Of a DNA stretch of 64,000 nt, positions 54,814 through 64,000 are shown one piece after another. Location: positions 1,240,001 through 1,304,000 of the forward strand of contig OY969783.1 in the NCBI GenBank assembly GCA_963702995.1, read 5' to 3'. The notes under the pieces were generated by a model, which was not told the DNA's origin, ran no database searches, and saw nothing but the letters and a program-made list of their open reading frames with translations. The position numbers and the translations under genes are program-made. The stretch is from MFD04580-c1 sp963702995 (GTDB lineage Bacteria; Planctomycetota; Phycisphaerae; Tepidisphaerales; Tepidisphaeraceae). Positions within the stretch are counted from its first letter, which is position 1, and every line of letters begins with the position of its first letter.

Positions 54814-56094
54814 TTAGAATGGCAGCGGGGCGCCCAGGAGCTGGAAACGCAGGAGGGTGAGGGCCATCTTCGCGGACCGGTCGCGGATCATCTCCCGGTC
54901 GCCGGTCAGCACGAGGGTTCGAGCCGCGGCACCGCCCGGATGGGCCAGCGCGAAGCAGACCGTCCCCACCGGCTTGGTCGCGGTTCCGCCGTCCGGACCG
55001 GCGATCCCGCTGACCGCCAGCGCATAGGTTGCCGACCCCCGCTCCCGCGCCGCGGCCGCCATCGCCAGGACGACCGGCTCGCTGACTGCTCCATGTTCCG
55101 CGAGAAGTTGCGGAGCGACCCCCAGCAGTTCGGTCTTGGCCTGGTTCGAATACGTCACCCAGCCCCGCTGGAAGTAGCGGCTGGAGCCTGAGGTGTCGGT
55201 CAGCATCTTGGCGAGCAGGCCACCGGTGCATGACTCGGCGGTGGCGACCGTCGGACTGCCGGTGGCGTTCAATAGCAGATCGGCCACCACGCCGGGAAGC
55301 GTTTGTTCGTCATGGCCATAGATCAGGTTGCCGAGCGCCGCCCGACAGGCGGCCGCCGTCTCGTCCAAACGGGCGGCCGCCGCCTCAGCCGTGGGGAAAC
55401 GGGCGTTAAGCCGCAGGGAGACGACGCCGCCGGAGACTGTCGTCCCCACCGAAGGGTTGCGGCCGCGGGTCATCAGGTCGCCGGTGGCCTTCAGCCGATC
55501 CGCGACGTTCGATTCACCCTGCCCGAACGTATGCAGAGTGCGGGACAGGATCACCGCCCCGCCGCTCGCCTGTTTGAGGAACGGGAGGGCGTCCCGTTCG
55601 AACATCGCCTTCATCTCCTTAGGCACGCCCGGCATCAGGAAGACTTCGCAGCCGCGCCCGCTCGCCCCTCGCAACGTCGCCCGAACGCCGGCGGCCGTTC
55701 CGCAGGTGTTCTCGATCATCGTGGCGCCGCGGGGGATCATCGCCTGAATGTGGTTGAGCGGGCTCATCACGCGCCCGATGCGTCGGAAGAACGCCTCCAA
55801 GTGGCGCATCCAGGCGTCGTTCATCTCCAAGGGCACGCCCATGGCGGCCGCCAGCGCCTGACGGCTCAGGTCATCCTCCGTCGGCCCGATCCCGCCGGAG
55901 CTCAGGAGCACGTCGGCTTCTTCGGCCGCCTCCCGAATGACCCGTTCGGTCGCGGCCTGATCGTCGCCAACCGTCACATGGCGGCTGACATCGCACCCGA
56001 TCGCCGCCAACTGACGGCTGATCCAGGCGGAATTGGTGTCAACCGTCTGGCCGAGCGCCAGTTCGTCGCCGATGGAAAGAATCACTGCCTTCAT
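54814..56094 (-). CDS. cinA: CinA-family competence/damage-inducible protein (nicotinamide-nucleotide amidase)
   Basis: 426 residues, full length. The N-terminal molybdopterin-binding-like domain (MKAVILSIGDELALGQTVDTNSAWISRQLAAIGCDVSRHVTVGDD, SSGGIGPTEDDLSRQALA, MPGVPKEM) is followed by the C-terminal CinA/PncC domain (TVATAESCTGGLLAKMLTDTSGSSRYFQRGWVTYSNQAKTELLGV, ALAVSGIAGPDGGTATKPVGTVCFAL). CinA deamidates NMN in pyridine-nucleotide recycling. It is transcribed in the same direction as the moxR-transglutaminase operon, 81 bp downstream of the transglutaminase gene. Confidence 0.95.
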   Translation of the reverse strand: MKAVILSIGDELALGQTVDTNSAWISRQLAAIGCDVSRHVTVGDDQAATERVIREAAEEADVLLSSGGIGPTEDDLSRQALAAAMGVPLEMNDAWMRHLEAFFRRIGRVMSPLNHIQAMIPRGATMIENTCGTAAGVRATLRGASGRGCEVFLMPGVPKEMKAMFERDALPFLKQASGGAVILSRTLHTFGQGESNVADRLKATGDLMTRGRNPSVGTTVSGGVVSLRLNARFPTAEAAAARLDETAAACRAALGNLIYGHDEQTLPGVVADLLLNATGSPTVATAESCTGGLLAKMLTDTSGSSRYFQRGWVTYSNQAKTELLGVAPQLLAEHGAVSEPVVLAMAAAARERGSATYALAVSGIAGPDGGTATKPVGTVCFALAHPGGAAARTLVLTGDREMIRDRSAKMALTLLRFQLLGAPLPF

Positions 56095-56175
56095 GCGTGG
56101 GAGCCCATGTGAGGAGAGGTGGACGTCGGACGCTGTACCAACTGTGCGGCGGGCCCTTCAACAGGGCGGCCCGGG

Positions 56176-58541
56176 TCACTGCGCGGCGGGCGTCGTCGCC
56201 GCCGTGAACGCCGCGTCGATCCGCGTCACCACCGTCGATAGCCGCCTTTGGAGGCCGGGGCTAAGGTCCGCGTGGCCGTAGCGTACGCGATAATAGACCC
56301 CGGTCAGCCGCCGAATCGCCTCGCCCGTATCAGAAGTGACCCCGGGGCTGGCGCCCACGGTGTCTGTGAACTCCATCGCCGTCAGGTGCGGGGGGCGGAC
56401 GATCTGGTGGCGGCCGAGCAACTGAATCAGCTCGTCGTAGAAGGCCAGTTGCCGCGCCAGCCGAAGCTGCAACGGCGTCGGCAGCGAATCGATCCCGATC
56501 CGCTCGGCGCGCCGGCGCAGCCGCGCCCGCCTCACGATAAACAGCGTCACCCCGATCACCACCGCGGCGCCGCCCCCGACCAAGAGCAGCCCCAGCGCCG
56601 ATGCGAACAAGTGGTTGATCCCGGCCGTCGAAAGGCTCCACGGGCTCTCGCCCGGTACGGTTCGACCGCCGCTGTCGCCCAACCCCCGGAACGACATCCG
56701 GTCCTCCACCGCCTGCAGGAGGCTGTCGCGACTGTCGTTGTCATACGCGACAACCTTTTCGGCGTACGCGTGCTCCATGAAATCGAAGAAATGCTCGACG
56801 CTCAGCCACGCGCCGCGGAGCCCGGTCGGGTTGGCCGCGTCGGCGCTGCCGGGCGCTCCGCCCTCGCGGCCGTTGGTCGGGTCGAACGTCTGCCATCCCT
56901 CCGGCGTCAAGACCTCAACCCACGTGTGAGCCTGCGACTGGCGGACGATGTAGTAACCGGCGCCCGGCGTCCCGTTGTACTCCTCGCAACGAAACCCGGC
57001 GACGACCCGGGCTTCGATCCCCAGGCTCTGGCACATCAGTGCCATCGCGCCGGCGAAATACTCACAGTGGCCCCGATGCCCGTCTTTCGAAAGGAACCAG
57101 ACCAGCGGCTCGGTCTCGGCGCGGGTCTTCGCATCCGTGATGTCCAGCGTGTACGAGAAGGAGGAGCCGCGAAGATGCTGATCGATGTTGGACGCGATAG
57201 CGCCGTCCAGCGGGCTCGGGGAGTTGATGGTCCGACCCAGCGGCTTTCCCTCAGCAAGGCGACGCTCGGCCAGCGGGCCCTTGTCGTCCGTGCCGCTCAC
57301 GTCCGGCCGTCGCGCGTAGGCGGCGATCGCGGGGTCGATTGTGGAGGGCGCCCAGCTCCGCCGTCGCTCCAGCGCCCCTCAACCCGCCCGGTCGAGACGA
57401 CTTCGTAATTGAACTGGGTTTGGACGGGGTCTTCGGCCTGAATCGTGCCATCGTTGCCGACGCGCAGCCGAATCTCCCGGGAAGGCGTCACCCGTTGCAC
57501 GCCCGCCATCGAAAAGATCGCCCGCGTGCCCGACGGCCGCAGCTCGATCTGCTGGACATACGACCCTTCCGGCGCCGGAGGCACGGGTGAACCGATCGGG
57601 ATCGCCGACGCCATCCACGGGTCCTCCGGGGAAACGACCGTCAACGCGCCGCCGTTGCGGTTCCCATGCACCCATTGGCCCCGCGGCCCGTTGGATTGGT
57701 ACGAATCAAGCGTGACGCCGCGCAGGAAAAGCGGCTGGCTCCCGTTCACTTTCTGGAGCGACCCCTGCTCCATGTGAAACAGCTTCACGTAGGCGACGAC
57801 GTCGTTGTTCTGCGTGATCCGGGCGACCTGGTCGAAATTGACTTCCTCGCTGAACCCCGTGAGCGGGGCTTTGTAACCGCCTGTGACCGGCGTAATCAGC
57901 CCCTGGCTGCCGCGCGGGAAGACGAGGAAGACGATGACCGCCATCACCAGCGAGACGACCGTCACCACCGCCGTCAGCCGCCGCATCGACCGAGGGAGCA
58001 TCTGGTCATCCCGGGCGACGCCGTCAACGTCATCCACCGGGAGAGCGGCCGCCGCCCGGGCGGCGTCGGTTTCAACCTTCAGATGGAACAACAGGCAGCA
58101 GTAGAGCGACAGCAGGAGGTACGCGACCAGCACGATCGCGAAGAGCAGCGTGGCCGTATTGATCGACGCCGCCACCATCATCAACAGGGAAAGGACCAGC
58201 AACTGGCCGTAGTCGCGATTGGCCCGCTGCTCCCAGAGCTTGACGATCTGCAGGACGACGAGGAACTGCCCGATAATCAGCACCGGCGCCGAAGGGGAGT
58301 TGATGACCTGCCGGGCGACCAGCAGAAGCGAAAGGATGGTGATGCTGTTCGCGACGATTCGCGGCAGCGGGCGGAAGCGGCCGGTCCGGACCAGCCAGAT
58401 GTTCAGCGCCACGCCGCCGAGCCCGAACACAAAGACGCCGATCGACTGGGATGCAAGCCCGAAACCGCCGATCCCCAGCGCAAGCAGCGCGTAGAGGTAG
58501 TTGTGGAAAGGGGTATTCCTGGGTGCGGCCGCCGAAGCCAT
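56176..58541 (-). CDS. TgpA-like membrane transglutaminase (frameshift near 57340)
   Basis: About 788 codons joined from two frames. The start at 58541 (MASAAAPRNTPFHNYLYALLALGIGG) follows GGGAGG. The N-terminal half has at least five transmembrane helices and a DUF3488-like region (VVTVVSLVMAVIVFLVFPRGSQGL). After the break (...DGGA then APSTIDPAIAAYARRPDVSGTDD) comes the transglutaminase core with the Cys-His-Asp triad in HRGHCEYFAGAMALMCQSLGIEARVVAGFRCEEY, QAHTWVEVL and FDPTNGR. A last transmembrane helix (LGLLLVGGGAAVVIGVTLFIV) and a C-terminal DUF4129-like tail follow. Usually encoded beside MoxR and DUF58 proteins, as here. Confidence 0.9.
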
Positions 58542-58559
58542 ATCGTGCCTCCCGGTCAA

Positions 58560-59979
58560 TCAGGGCGTCGCCTGCGCCATGGCCCGGACGCGGCCGGGCT
58601 CGTGCGGATCGCCGTTGCGCCCGCCGTCCGGCGAGGCGGGGCCTTTGCCGCCCCGCTTCGGCGGGAGACGCATCACAACGGCAGGCTTGGAGCCGATCGG
58701 CGCGCACGCGGTGAAGTGGATGCTCGCCGGGAAGCGGAACCAAAGATCAGCCTGCGGCGACGAGGCCACAATCTCCAGCATCGGGGCGTCCGCCCGCCGC
58801 ATCATCGTCCCCGGCGCGGCCCCCGGTCGCGGGGTGAAGACGATGGCCGTCGTGTCGGCGTGGACGAGCCGCCCGATATCGGCCAGCACCTGCTCGGCGG
58901 TGGCGGCGTCGTTGTCGGGAAGCTTGGCGAGGATCGACAGGATCTCGCCGCGCTGCCGCTTGCCCGAAGAGGGCTCGACGATCCGGACGCCGGCCGCCTT
59001 GCCGTACCACGCGGCCAGGCCGACCGCCAAATCCTGGTCCAGCGCGTACGCGGCAAGCGAAGCGGCTTGCGCGATTGACTTCTCGACCCCGGCGACGGCT
59101 TGCTCGGTCCGCGCGCCGAAAGGAACGTGTCAACGACGATCAGCAGCCGCGGCGGCGACACGTGCGACATTTCCTTCGCCACCAGTACGCCGGTCGCCAT
59201 CGTCCGCGCACTGCGCCGCCAGTAGATGCGGCGCGGGTTGTCGCCGGGTCGGTATTCCTTCACGCCGAAGAACTCGTCGCTTCCCCCCTGCCGCGGCCGA
59301 ATCGTCGCGCCCGATTTTCCGCCGCGCGGCAGATCGTCAGCAGCCGCGGGTCCACCTGCGCCAGGCACGGATAGACGACAACCTGCCCCTCGCGCCGGTC
59401 GTTGGCCGCGCGCTTGATGAAGCCGAAGGGAAAGCTCGTGCTGACCTGATAGCGGTTGAAACTGTGGACGCCCCGCCGCAGCGGCGTCACCTCCACGGCG
59501 ACGGCGGCCGTCAGCCGCTGCGCCACATGGAGAAGATACGCCTGCAGCGGCCGATTGAACCCTTCGGCCCCGTCGAGCTCGGAGATCGTTACCGATAAGG
59601 TCGGCCACGCCTTCTTATGATTCTCAAACTCGTAAACGATCGACATCGGGCGGCCGACGATCCCATGATCCGGCAGTGCCCGGCGGACATCAAGGTGCCG
59701 CAAGGTGTTGCGGCTGATGACCCCGCTGATCAGCAGAATGCCGATCATGAGCCCGAACACGCCGAAGAGCAGGTTCGCCCCGCTGTTAATGGCCGCCAGC
59801 CCCATGAACATCATCAGGGAACAATAAACGAGCCCCGTCAGCGAAAAATCGAGCGATGGTTTGCGGCGAACGCCCTTGCCTCGCCGCCACGGGATGAACC
59901 GGCGCAGGTAAAGGCCCGCGATCGCCACGATCGCCAGGCCGCCCAACACGAGCGTGATCAGCACCGGCCACGAAACCAT
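58560..59979 (-). CDS. DUF58 protein (frameshifts near 59285 and 59120)
   Basis: Two N-terminal transmembrane helices (PVLITLVLGGLAIVAIAGLYL, and LVYCSLMMFMGLAAINSGANLLFGVFGLMIGILLISGVI), then a beta-rich region. One break falls in a G6 run at 59283-59288, and the next frame gives GGSDEFFGVKEYRPGDNPRRIYWRRSARTMATGVLVAKEM, the DUF58 signature. The second break precedes EQAVAGVEKSIAQAASLAAYALDQDLAVGLAAWYGKAAGV, part of the VWA-like fold. A GTG at 60033 after GGGAG is an alternative start. It sits between moxR and the transglutaminase gene and probably forms a membrane complex with them. Confidence 0.88.
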
Positions 59980-60107
59980 GCGATTGCGGCCGAAGACCAG
60001 GGCGACAGCAATCCGGATCCACTCGGTCGGCACGGTACTCCCGGTTGGCCCCGCCCAACGGCAGGAACGTACGACCCCCGAACGGCTCAAGTCTCCCCGG
60101 CGACCGG

Positions 60108-61039
60108 CTAACGCGGCGTCGGGACCTGGTTCATGATCAATCTTAGCGCCTCGACCGTCCCGTCGGCGTCGCCATTGTGCAGGTACGCCTTGCTGACCAC
60201 CCGGTGAGCGCAAACCGGCAGGAACAACCCTTTAACGTCGTCCGGTGTCACGTAATCGCGCCCGGCGAGCACGGCCGCCGCCTGGCTGGCATGGGTGAGG
60301 GCCAGCGCGCCGCGCGGCGAGACGCCCAGATGCAGGCTGCCGCTCTTCCGCGTCGCCCCGACCAGGTCCAGGATGTAATCGACCACGGACGGGTCGAGCC
60401 GGATCTCACGCAGGCGGTCCTGAATCTCGACGATCTGGCGGCCGTCGGCGACCGGCTTCAGCGCATCCAGCGCCCGCGCCCCGGCTGGGTCGTCAGGATC
60501 AGGTGCTCGCTGGCGCGCTCGGGGTAGCCGACCTTCACGCGGAGGATGAAGCGGTCCAGCTGGTTCTCGGGCAGGTGGTAGGTCCCTTCGAACTCGGTCG
60601 GGTTCTGGGTCGCGACCAGCATGAACGGCCGCTCGAGCGGGATCGTCTGGTTATCAACACTGACCTGCTCCTCGCTCATCGCTTCGAGCAGGGCCGACTG
60701 GGTCCGCGGCGTGGTCCGGTTGATCTCGTCGGCGAGGACGATGTTGGCGAAGACCGGCCCGGGGCGGAAATCGAACGTCTGGGTCTGGCTGTTGTAGATC
60801 GAGACGCCCAACACATCGCCGGGGAGCAGATCGGGGGTAAGCTGAATGCGGCTGAACCGGCAGTCGATGCTCCGGGCCAGCGCCCGGGCCAGGACGGTCT
60901 TCCCAACACCGGGGACGTCTTCGATCAGCACGTGCCCGCGGGAGATCAGCCCGATCAACAGCAGGTCAACGGCCTTGGAGTCACCGAGGAAAACGTTTCG
61001 GATGTTAGCGCGGAGCCGGTCAATAAGAGATTCGGGCAC
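60108..61039 (-). CDS. MoxR-family AAA+ ATPase (frameshift near 60470)
   Basis: About 310 codons. Walker A EDVPGVGKTVLARALA, Walker B NIVLADEINRTTPRTQSALLEAMSEEQV, sensor 1 LVATQNPTEFEGTYHLPENQLDRF. The frame stops after TTQPGRGRW; the next one continues ALDALKPVADGRQIVEIQDRLREIRLDPSVVDYILDLVGATRKSGSLHLGVSPRGALALTHASQAAAVLAGRDYVTPDDVKGLFLPVCAHRV, the normal MoxR C-terminal domain. First gene of the moxR-DUF58-transglutaminase operon. MoxR proteins act as chaperone-like ATPases for the linked VWA/DUF58 partners. Confidence 0.93.
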
Positions 61040-61355
61040 GCATCACCTGATAAAGGGAAACCCCGGGAGCAGCCCCGGATCAGCTCCTCATTCACTCGAA
61101 TGCCCGACGCCGGGCCGGGAAACCCCTGACTGCGACGGGCGTCGGATGATAGCCTCGGCGGCGAGGTTGTACACGGCCTGACCCATCCGAGCAGGGAGCA
61201 GAACGCACATTTGCAGGCTGCTGGGCAATTCTTAACGGGATCGAAACCATTCGCGGGTGATGACCGCGAAACGCGTTGCGCTGCGAGAGCCGGAGATGGC
61301 TAGCGTCCGGGTACAGCACAGGAAAACGCACGGGCGCGTTTCCAGATCGCACCGA
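61040..61355. other. Intergenic stretch upstream of moxR
   Basis: 316 bp between the higA stop and the moxR start, both minus strand. No gene or repeat was seen. It must hold the moxR operon promoter. Confidence 0.45.
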
Positions 61356-61742
61356 TCAGAGGAACAAGTCCGTACTGACACGGAAGTGATCAGCGAGCGT
61401 TCGGATGTGCGTATTACTCAACGCCCTTCTCCCAGATAGGATCGCGTTCCCGAGCGACCGCTCGCCGAGCATCCGAGCGTTCTCGTAATGCTCCATCAGA
61501 AGCGAAAGCGACTCCAGGTACTCGTCCTGATCGCGGGTCCGCTGGTCCAGAACGGCGAGTGCGTCCGCGATGACCTGCGCGTTCTTGATGACCTGCGCGT
61601 TCTTGATGACCTGCGCGTTCTTGATGACCTGCGCGTTCTTGAAGTCCGCCTTATTACCGATCGGCCGCAACAGGCGGAGGTTGCTCAACGCCTGGAAGGT
61701 GGCCGGAAGTTTGCCGCGGTGAAGGGTCGTTCCAGTCTTCAT
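61356..61742 (-). CDS. higA: HigA-like antitoxin with KNAQVI repeat expansion
   Basis: 128 residues from the ATG at 61742, overlapping the toxin stop (ATGA). N-terminal LLRPIGNKADF is the usual opening of this HigA-type antitoxin, but is followed by four exact KNAQVI units. It then continues ADALAVLDQRTRDQDEYLESLSLLMEHYENA, and the DNA-binding part GNAILSGRRALSNTHIRTLADHFRVSTDLFL (compare ILSGxRxLSxxHIRxLAxxFxVS). The first half of the HTH (LMEQxGLTQxDLA) appears deleted. Either a functional variant or a decaying antitoxin. Confidence 0.72.
   Translation of the reverse strand: MKTGTTLHRGKLPATFQALSNLRLLRPIGNKADFKNAQVIKNAQVIKNAQVIKNAQVIADALAVLDQRTRDQDEYLESLSLLMEHYENARMLGERSLGNAILSGRRALSNTHIRTLADHFRVSTDLFL
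61584..61655. repeat. 18-bp tandem repeat, four units, inside higA
   Basis: TTCTTGATGACCTGCGCG units occur four times head to tail and encode the KNAQVI repeats. Perfect copies imply recent slippage. Boundaries are given to within a few bases. Confidence 0.85.
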
Positions 61743-62025
61743 AGGTCGTCCTTCCATGCCTCCTCGTCATACTCCTCGAGCGTAAGGGCACCAAGGACGA
61801 ACACCCGAGGGTAGTCGTAATGGATGGCCGCGATCACACGGTATTTGTTGCTGAAAATATCGGACACGGCGACGGTGTTGCCGCTATTCACCTTTACGAA
61901 ATCGGCTCGTACTCCGCACAATCCGTCGCGAAGTCAACCAAGACCGAACGATTCAGCCAAACAAAAGATCGACGCGGTGCGGTCCCGGCCCGTACAGCTT
62001 CCCACGGACGCGGATCGCGGGTCAC
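61739..62025 (-). CDS. higB: HigB-like toxin (frameshift near 61905)
   Basis: The 3' two-thirds read ADFVKVNSGNTVAVSDIFSNKYRVIAAIHYDYPRVFVLGALTLEEYDEEAWKDDL. This has the shape of HigB mRNA interferases (VFDIxxNKYRxIxxIxYxxxxVxVxxxxTHxEYD), although the usual THxEYD is TLEEYD. The upstream part in the adjacent frame (SFVWLNRSVLVDFATDCAEYEP) continues back to a GTG at 62025, giving about 95 codons, the normal size. It is followed by the antitoxin with a 4-bp overlap, the standard higBA order. N-terminal identity is weak. Confidence 0.65.
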
Positions 62026-62275
62026 TTTCTCCGTCCGGCGAAAATGACGGCCACACCGGCGCCTGTGGCAACCGGCATCGACTTGACACGCGCGGCGCGG
62101 TAGCTCAACGTACGCTGGCACGGCTTTTTCACGGTCCACGCCGTGATCGGGTGATGGCGCACGGGCCGTCATGGGCTTCGCGCCCCGCACCGCGGAACGC
62201 CCTTTCTCTGGCGTGAAACGAATCAAGGATGGTGACCGCGCGGGGCTTCGGCGTCGTCGGTCGGAGGCACGCATC

Positions 62276-64000
62276 ATGCCAACGCGAATGGAAAGGCGGT
62301 GGCCCCGTGCACTTCTGTGGGCATCGCTCTGGGCCGGAGGGGTGGCTCCGCTTTCATCGTGCATGGCGGATACGGCGCCCGGCGCGGCCGCGGAGGTGGA
62401 CCCGGCCGCCAAGAAGCTGCTAAAGGCTTCGGGGCTGTTCAATCGAGGCATGTATAAGCTGGCCGAGGGGGATTACCAGGAATTCCTCCAGCAGTTCCCC
62501 AGTCACCCGGAGGTCACCACGGCCCGGTATGACCTGGGGCTCTGCTATTACAAGGAGGGGGACTACGCGAAGGCCGTCAACCTGATCGGGCGGGCCCTCA
62601 AGGATGACAAGTTCAAGGATCGGGACGAGGCACTGGCGGTCGTCGGGCACTCGGAGCTACAGCAGAAGCGCTATGACGCCTCGCTGGCCGCGTTCGACGA
62701 ACTGCTCGCCAAGTACCCCGCCAGCAAGCAGGCGGAAGTCGCGGCGCTGAGCCGGGCGCAGGCGTTGCTCCTGAACAACAAGTTCGCCGAATCGGCGGCC
62801 GCGGCGCAGTCGTTCCTGAAGTCCTACCCCGACAGTAAGCAGCGGGCGGCCGGCGCCTACTTCCTCGCTCTCGCCCAGCGGTCCCTTGGCCAGAACGATG
62901 CCGCCGAGACCACGCTCGATGGGCTGCTCAAAACGTACCCCAAAAGCCCCTACGAACTGGACGCGACGCTCCTCCTCGGCCAGGCACGGGAAGCACAGAA
63001 CAAGCTCGACACGGCGGCCGACGCGTATCGACAGGTCATCGCCATCGCGCCGGCCGCGCACGCTTCCGACGGGCACTACAGCCTGGGCGTCGCCCTCTAC
63101 AAGGCGGGCAAGTTCGACGAAGCGGCGACGGAGCTATCGACCGTTGTCACCCAGAGCCCCGACAGCCAATATGCCAAGCCCGCGCGGCTCCAACTCGGGC
63201 TCGCACAGTTGGCGCTGGGGAAGATTGGCGATGCCCGCAAGACGCTCACGACCGCGGCCGCCGATGAGCCGGCGAACGCCGCCGCGGCGCGCTATGGATT
63301 GGCGGAGTGTGACATCGCCGATCGGAAGTTCGACGCCGCCCTGGCGACCCTCGACGCCCTTTCGAAGCTGACGCCGCCGCCGGCCAACCTCCCGCAGGTC
63401 ATGCTCGACCGGGCGGTCTGCCTGATGGAACTGGGGAAGCACGCCGAGGCGGCCGAGGCGTTCTCCGGCTTCCTCCAGCAGAACCCGGGCAGCCCGCAGG
63501 CGACCGAGGCGCGCTATCGGCAGGCCTTCTCGCTGCACAAGCTCGGCCGCTATGACGAAAGCCACGCCCTCTGCCAGCAGGTCGTCAAAGCCGGGGCGGC
63601 CGACTGGTCCGGCCCGGCGTCCGAGCTGGACGCGGAAAACCTGTTCCTCCTCGCCAAGTACGCCGACGCGTCGGCCGCCTTCACCGCGCTGATCGCTTCG
63701 ACGAAGGATGCCGACCGAAAGCTCAACTTCTCCTTCCGGCTTGGGCAATCGGCGTATCACAGCGGCGACTATGCGAAAGCGGTCGAGATCCTGAAGCCCG
63801 TCGCGGACGACGCCCGATCGGCCAAGAGCGACGCGCTGGCCCGATCGATCTTCCTGGTGGGCGACGCATCGCTTCAGCTCAACAAGAATGCCGAGGCGGC
63901 CGCCGCGCTGAGCAAGTACCTGCCGATCGCCAAGGCCGACAAACAGGAGGCGCAGTTCAAGCTGGCGCTGGCGCAGCTTCGCTCCGGGGATGAGGCGTCG
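62276..64000 (+). CDS. Tetratricopeptide-repeat lipoprotein (3' end outside window)
   Basis: Open from the ATG at 62276 (GGAGG upstream) to the window end, at least 575 codons. The N-terminal signal WASLWAGGVAPLSSC has a lipobox-like LSSC, so outer-membrane or periplasmic anchoring is likely. The mature part is a chain of TPR units (GMYKLAEGDYQEFLQQFPSHPEVTTARYDLGLCYYKEGDYAKAVNLIGRAL, YDASLAAFDELLAKYPASKQAEVAALSRAQALLL and many more), similar to BamD/YbgF-type scaffold proteins. Partner unknown. Confidence 0.9.
   Translation, partial: MPTRMERRWPRALLWASLWAGGVAPLSSCMADTAPGAAAEVDPAAKKLLKASGLFNRGMYKLAEGDYQEFLQQFPSHPEVTTARYDLGLCYYKEGDYAKAVNLIGRALKDDKFKDRDEALAVVGHSELQQKRYDASLAAFDELLAKYPASKQAEVAALSRAQALLLNNKFAESAAAAQSFLKSYPDSKQRAAGAYFLALAQRSLGQNDAAETTLDGLLKTYPKSPYELDATLLLGQAREAQNKLDTAADAYRQVIAIAPAAHASDGHYSLGVALYKAGKFDEAATELSTVVTQSPDSQYAKPARLQLGLAQLALGKIGDARKTLTTAAADEPANAAAARYGLAECDIADRKFDAALATLDALSKLTPPPANLPQVMLDRAVCLMELGKHAEAAEAFSGFLQQNPGSPQATEARYRQAFSLHKLGRYDESHALCQQVVKAGAADWSGPASELDAENLFLLAKYADASAAFTALIASTKDADRKLNFSFRLGQSAYHSGDYAKAVEILKPVADDARSAKSDALARSIFLVGDASLQLNKNAEAAAALSKYLPIAKADKQEAQFKLALAQLRSGDEAS

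Overview
The window is a 64 kb piece of a high-GC bacterial chromosome, most probably a planctomycete of the Phycisphaerae type. The evidence is the N-terminal motif of two exported proteins (IESLEPRQLLSA at 46070, IEGLESRIQMSA at 33781), HAF-repeat and fibronectin-III/calpain exported proteins, several sigma/anti-sigma pairs, paired secreted ferritin-like proteins and many short palindromic repeats. No rRNA, tRNA or CRISPR array was seen. At least twelve otherwise well-conserved genes (groEL, moxR, the DUF58 gene, tgpA-like, mrp, rtcB, the permease, dcd and others) carry one-nucleotide reading-frame breaks, so the sequence looks like an incompletely polished assembly. I join such genes across the break and mark each one.

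Layout. 1-9958: the RuvABC resolvasome, with ruvC (partial) separated from ruvA and ruvB by an insertion zone. That zone holds a 168-bp MITE with 8-bp target duplications, a low-GC secreted tail-collar-like protein, a complete 1458-bp IS1202/ISNCY-type element with a 17-bp target duplication, and a glycosyltransferase/radical-SAM pair. 9959-14979: HAD phosphatase, membrane-anchored DNA/RNA endonuclease, a broken dcd with a coupled small gene, and two exported proteins. 15029-18869: an ECF sigma/anti-sigma pair divergent from a membrane protein and a secreted Gly/Arg-rich protein with a 63-bp tandem repeat. 19209-22877: two Tat-type ferritin-like proteins divergent from an ECF sigma factor and a RskA-like anti-sigma factor. 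23016-26146: tandem duplication of a DUF4139 gene, punctuated by copies of an 81-bp palindromic repeat.

26198-29214: rtcB, a 54-bp-arm inverted repeat element, and mrp. 29413-36193: a giant fibronectin-III/calpain protease, a cardiolipin-synthase-like PLD protein and a nucleotidyltransferase. 36546-42218: UDP-glucuronate decarboxylase, a GT2 glycosyltransferase and an ATPase/permease/adaptor exporter. 42504-47334: bifunctional nuclease, a PII protein lacking Tyr-51, a degenerate Fic-like protein, an HAF-repeat protein and an SDR. 47531-51511 is an accessory island bounded and punctuated by an ACTAGCTACGTCCCCGTTTC repeat. It contains a second MITE copy, a REP-associated (RAYT/IS200-like) transposase sitting between inverted repeat copies, the 5' part of a group II intron, orphan genes and an Rhs fragment. 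51636-61039: groESL, a response-regulator-like protein, cinA and a moxR/DUF58/transglutaminase operon. 61356-62025: a higBA toxin-antitoxin pair with a repeat-expanded antitoxin. 62276-64000: the start of a TPR lipoprotein.

On function, most chromosome-backbone genes serve DNA repair, protein folding and envelope or polysaccharide biogenesis. The accessory interest lies in the repeat and transposase islands and the two divergent sigma-controlled export clusters.
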